A stretch of DNA of 64,000 nucleotides, taken from NCBI GenBank assembly GCA_032095175.1, contig DAMCZI010000026.1:1-64000 (forward strand), given 5' to 3'. Origin of the DNA: DAMCZI01 sp032095175. Lineage in GTDB: Bacteria; Bacillota; Clostridia; Clostridiales; Caloramatoraceae. A model generated the notes under the pieces. It did not search any database, was not told the origin of the DNA, and saw only the letters and a list, made by a program, of their open reading frames with translations. This document shows, in pieces, positions 62,834 through 64,000 of this stretch. Every line of letters begins with the position of its first letter. The stretch's first letter is position 1. Position numbers and translations under genes: made by a program.

Positions 62834-63844
62834 ATGAACAAATATAAATTCAGATCAATTACAGCTGATGATATACCTGCAATGGCTGACTTGCTAATAG
62901 AAAGACAAAACCTTGAGAGTAAGGTATATCCATTTCTTAAAAATAGCTGTCTTAACACAAAGTACATTATAGATATGTTTGAGGAATTGTTCGTTAATAG
63001 TAAAGTGATCGGGATAGGGGCATTTTCTAATGAGGAACTAGTAGGTTATATAATAGGAGAGATAAAGATTGATAGTAGAAGAGGCAGGCATGCATGGGTC
63101 CCCTATGAGGGAATCGCAATTAGAATGGGTCAATCATCTGAACTTATAAGGAATCTCTATGCAAAGGTTTCAGTTATTTGGCTTGAACAAGGTTGTTTCA
63201 ATCAATATACTTTAGTACCGTTTGGAAGTCAAGAGTACTATGAGGCCTTCCTGAGATTAGGCTTTTCTATTCAGCAAGTACACGCGATAATGAACATGGA
63301 GGAGTACAAGCCTTTTGAAAATGTAGCTGATATAGATATTAGACTTGCCAATAAAGCGGATAGTGAAGCGATGGGCAGAATGTCCAAAATAATCCAGTAC
63401 TATCAATGTTCGGCACCAACTTTTGAACTTGTATTACCTGAAGTTGTAGCACAAATAAAAGCTGGGTATAGGGGTACAGTAGAGGATGATGATGCAACGG
63501 TTCTCATTGCAACAAAGGACATGAAGGAATTAGGATTTCAAGTATATGGGACTATTAATTCAGATTTGATGTCACCCGATGATGGAGTAGAGCTAAGTAT
63601 TGCGGGTACTTATCCTTCCGAAATGGGAAGTGGTATCGGTAAAAAGTTAATGAATGAAGGCTATAAGATTATGAAAGAAAAGGGATATAACAACATAATT
63701 ATAGATTGGAGAATAACCAATCTTGCTTCTTCCACATTTTGGCCCCAATGTGGATTTAAACCCATAGCTTACAGAATGTTTAGATGTATCGACAATAATG
63801 TAGCATGGGCAAACTTTTACAACCCAAGTATTAAGCAGTTGTAG
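62834..63844 (+). CDS. GNAT family acetyltransferase, two-domain
   Basis: A 336-aa protein with two GNAT-like halves: residues 1-155 (NKYKFRSITADDIPAMADLL) and 160-336 (DIRLANKADSEAMGRMSKI). The acetyl-CoA site of the second half is IAGTYPSEMGSGIGKKLMNE, followed by IIDWRITNLASSTFWPQCGF; the first half looks degenerate. Substrate is unknown. ATG at 62834 after TTGGGGGGAT. It lies just outside attachment site 3, and bases 63845-64000 hold no recognised gene. Confidence 0.82.
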   Translation: MNKYKFRSITADDIPAMADLLIERQNLESKVYPFLKNSCLNTKYIIDMFEELFVNSKVIGIGAFSNEELVGYIIGEIKIDSRRGRHAWVPYEGIAIRMGQSSELIRNLYAKVSVIWLEQGCFNQYTLVPFGSQEYYEAFLRLGFSIQQVHAIMNMEEYKPFENVADIDIRLANKADSEAMGRMSKIIQYYQCSAPTFELVLPEVVAQIKAGYRGTVEDDDATVLIATKDMKELGFQVYGTINSDLMSPDDGVELSIAGTYPSEMGSGIGKKLMNEGYKIMKEKGYNNIIIDWRITNLASSTFWPQCGFKPIAYRMFRCIDNNVAWANFYNPSIKQL

Positions 63845-64000
63845 CGAATTCAGTTAACGAATTTTTATCATTTGTTGCTGTTACGCAGAGCTATGGATGA
63901 CAGTCACATCATTTAGATATAACTAGTGTTCAGTGTAGGAGATGAATAAAATAGGAGCAAACAATGGAACTTAAAAAACTAACGAATGGTAGTGGCAGCC

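Noticed and set aside
1..64000. CRISPR array
   Set aside because: The repeats seen are dispersed palindromes without regular spacers and no cas genes are present.

Overview
The window comes from the chromosome of a low-GC, endospore-forming Firmicute, most likely Clostridium sensu lato. The AT-rich DNA, strong AGGAGG-type ribosome sites, frequent TTG/GTG starts, spore genes (yyaC, the lonC-type protease) and the order rpsF-ssb-rpsR ... gdpP-rplI-lonC-dnaB ... purA ... murA ... walJ-htrA-rlmH fit the neighbourhood of a clostridial replication origin. dnaA and dnaN are not in the window.

Layout. 1-13,440 is conserved core: a YkuS-like protein, yyaC, a CvpA-like membrane protein, a selenium/sulfur pair (yedF and a DUF3343 gene), a VanX-like dipeptidase, an MscS channel, DUF951, rpsF-ssb-rpsR with a structured leader, a MazG-like protein, gdpP, rplI, lonC and dnaB. 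A tRNA-Thr(CGT) at 13,643 marks the edge of an accessory region (about 13.8-27.4 kb). It holds a HEAT-repeat protein, a 1519-aa Avs-like STAND NTPase with a restriction-type nuclease head, a decayed stretch with a possible toxin peptide, and a minus-strand ATPase / PIN nuclease / HEPN protein set. An ArsR-type regulator with two ABC exporters, pyruvate carboxylase and two transglutaminase-fold exported proteins follow.

From 40 to 56 kb the core resumes: a DnaA-box cluster, pgsA, purA, a Glu-Val-Asp-Thr tRNA cluster, dnaC and dnaD, a LysM/G5/M23 cell-wall hydrolase, a subtilase, an FmdB-like protein, a LysR regulator, murA, malic enzyme, walJ, an htrA-like protease and rlmH.

From 56.4 kb to about 62.7 kb the DNA looks inserted. 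The 3' end of rlmH, including its last codons, is repeated at 60,947 and 62,641, as happens at the staphylococcal SCC attachment site. Between the repeats lie a WYL regulator, a zinc-ribbon protein, a VOC protein, an AlkD-like protein, an extra cysteinyl-tRNA synthetase, a GNAT acetyltransferase, a methyltransferase fragment and a type I toxin-antitoxin locus. No ccr recombinase is visible.

The intergenic DNA is unusually rich in palindromic repeats. One REP-like family (at least six copies) has arms reading AAATAACTC..AACTCAAG.GCCTGT. Two hairpin families have unrelated stems but share a loop core TARGGTCGNNCAAT; one of them shows compensatory base changes in the stem. Two internally deleted mini-elements with REP-like ends, one encoding a helix-turn-helix tail, are also present.
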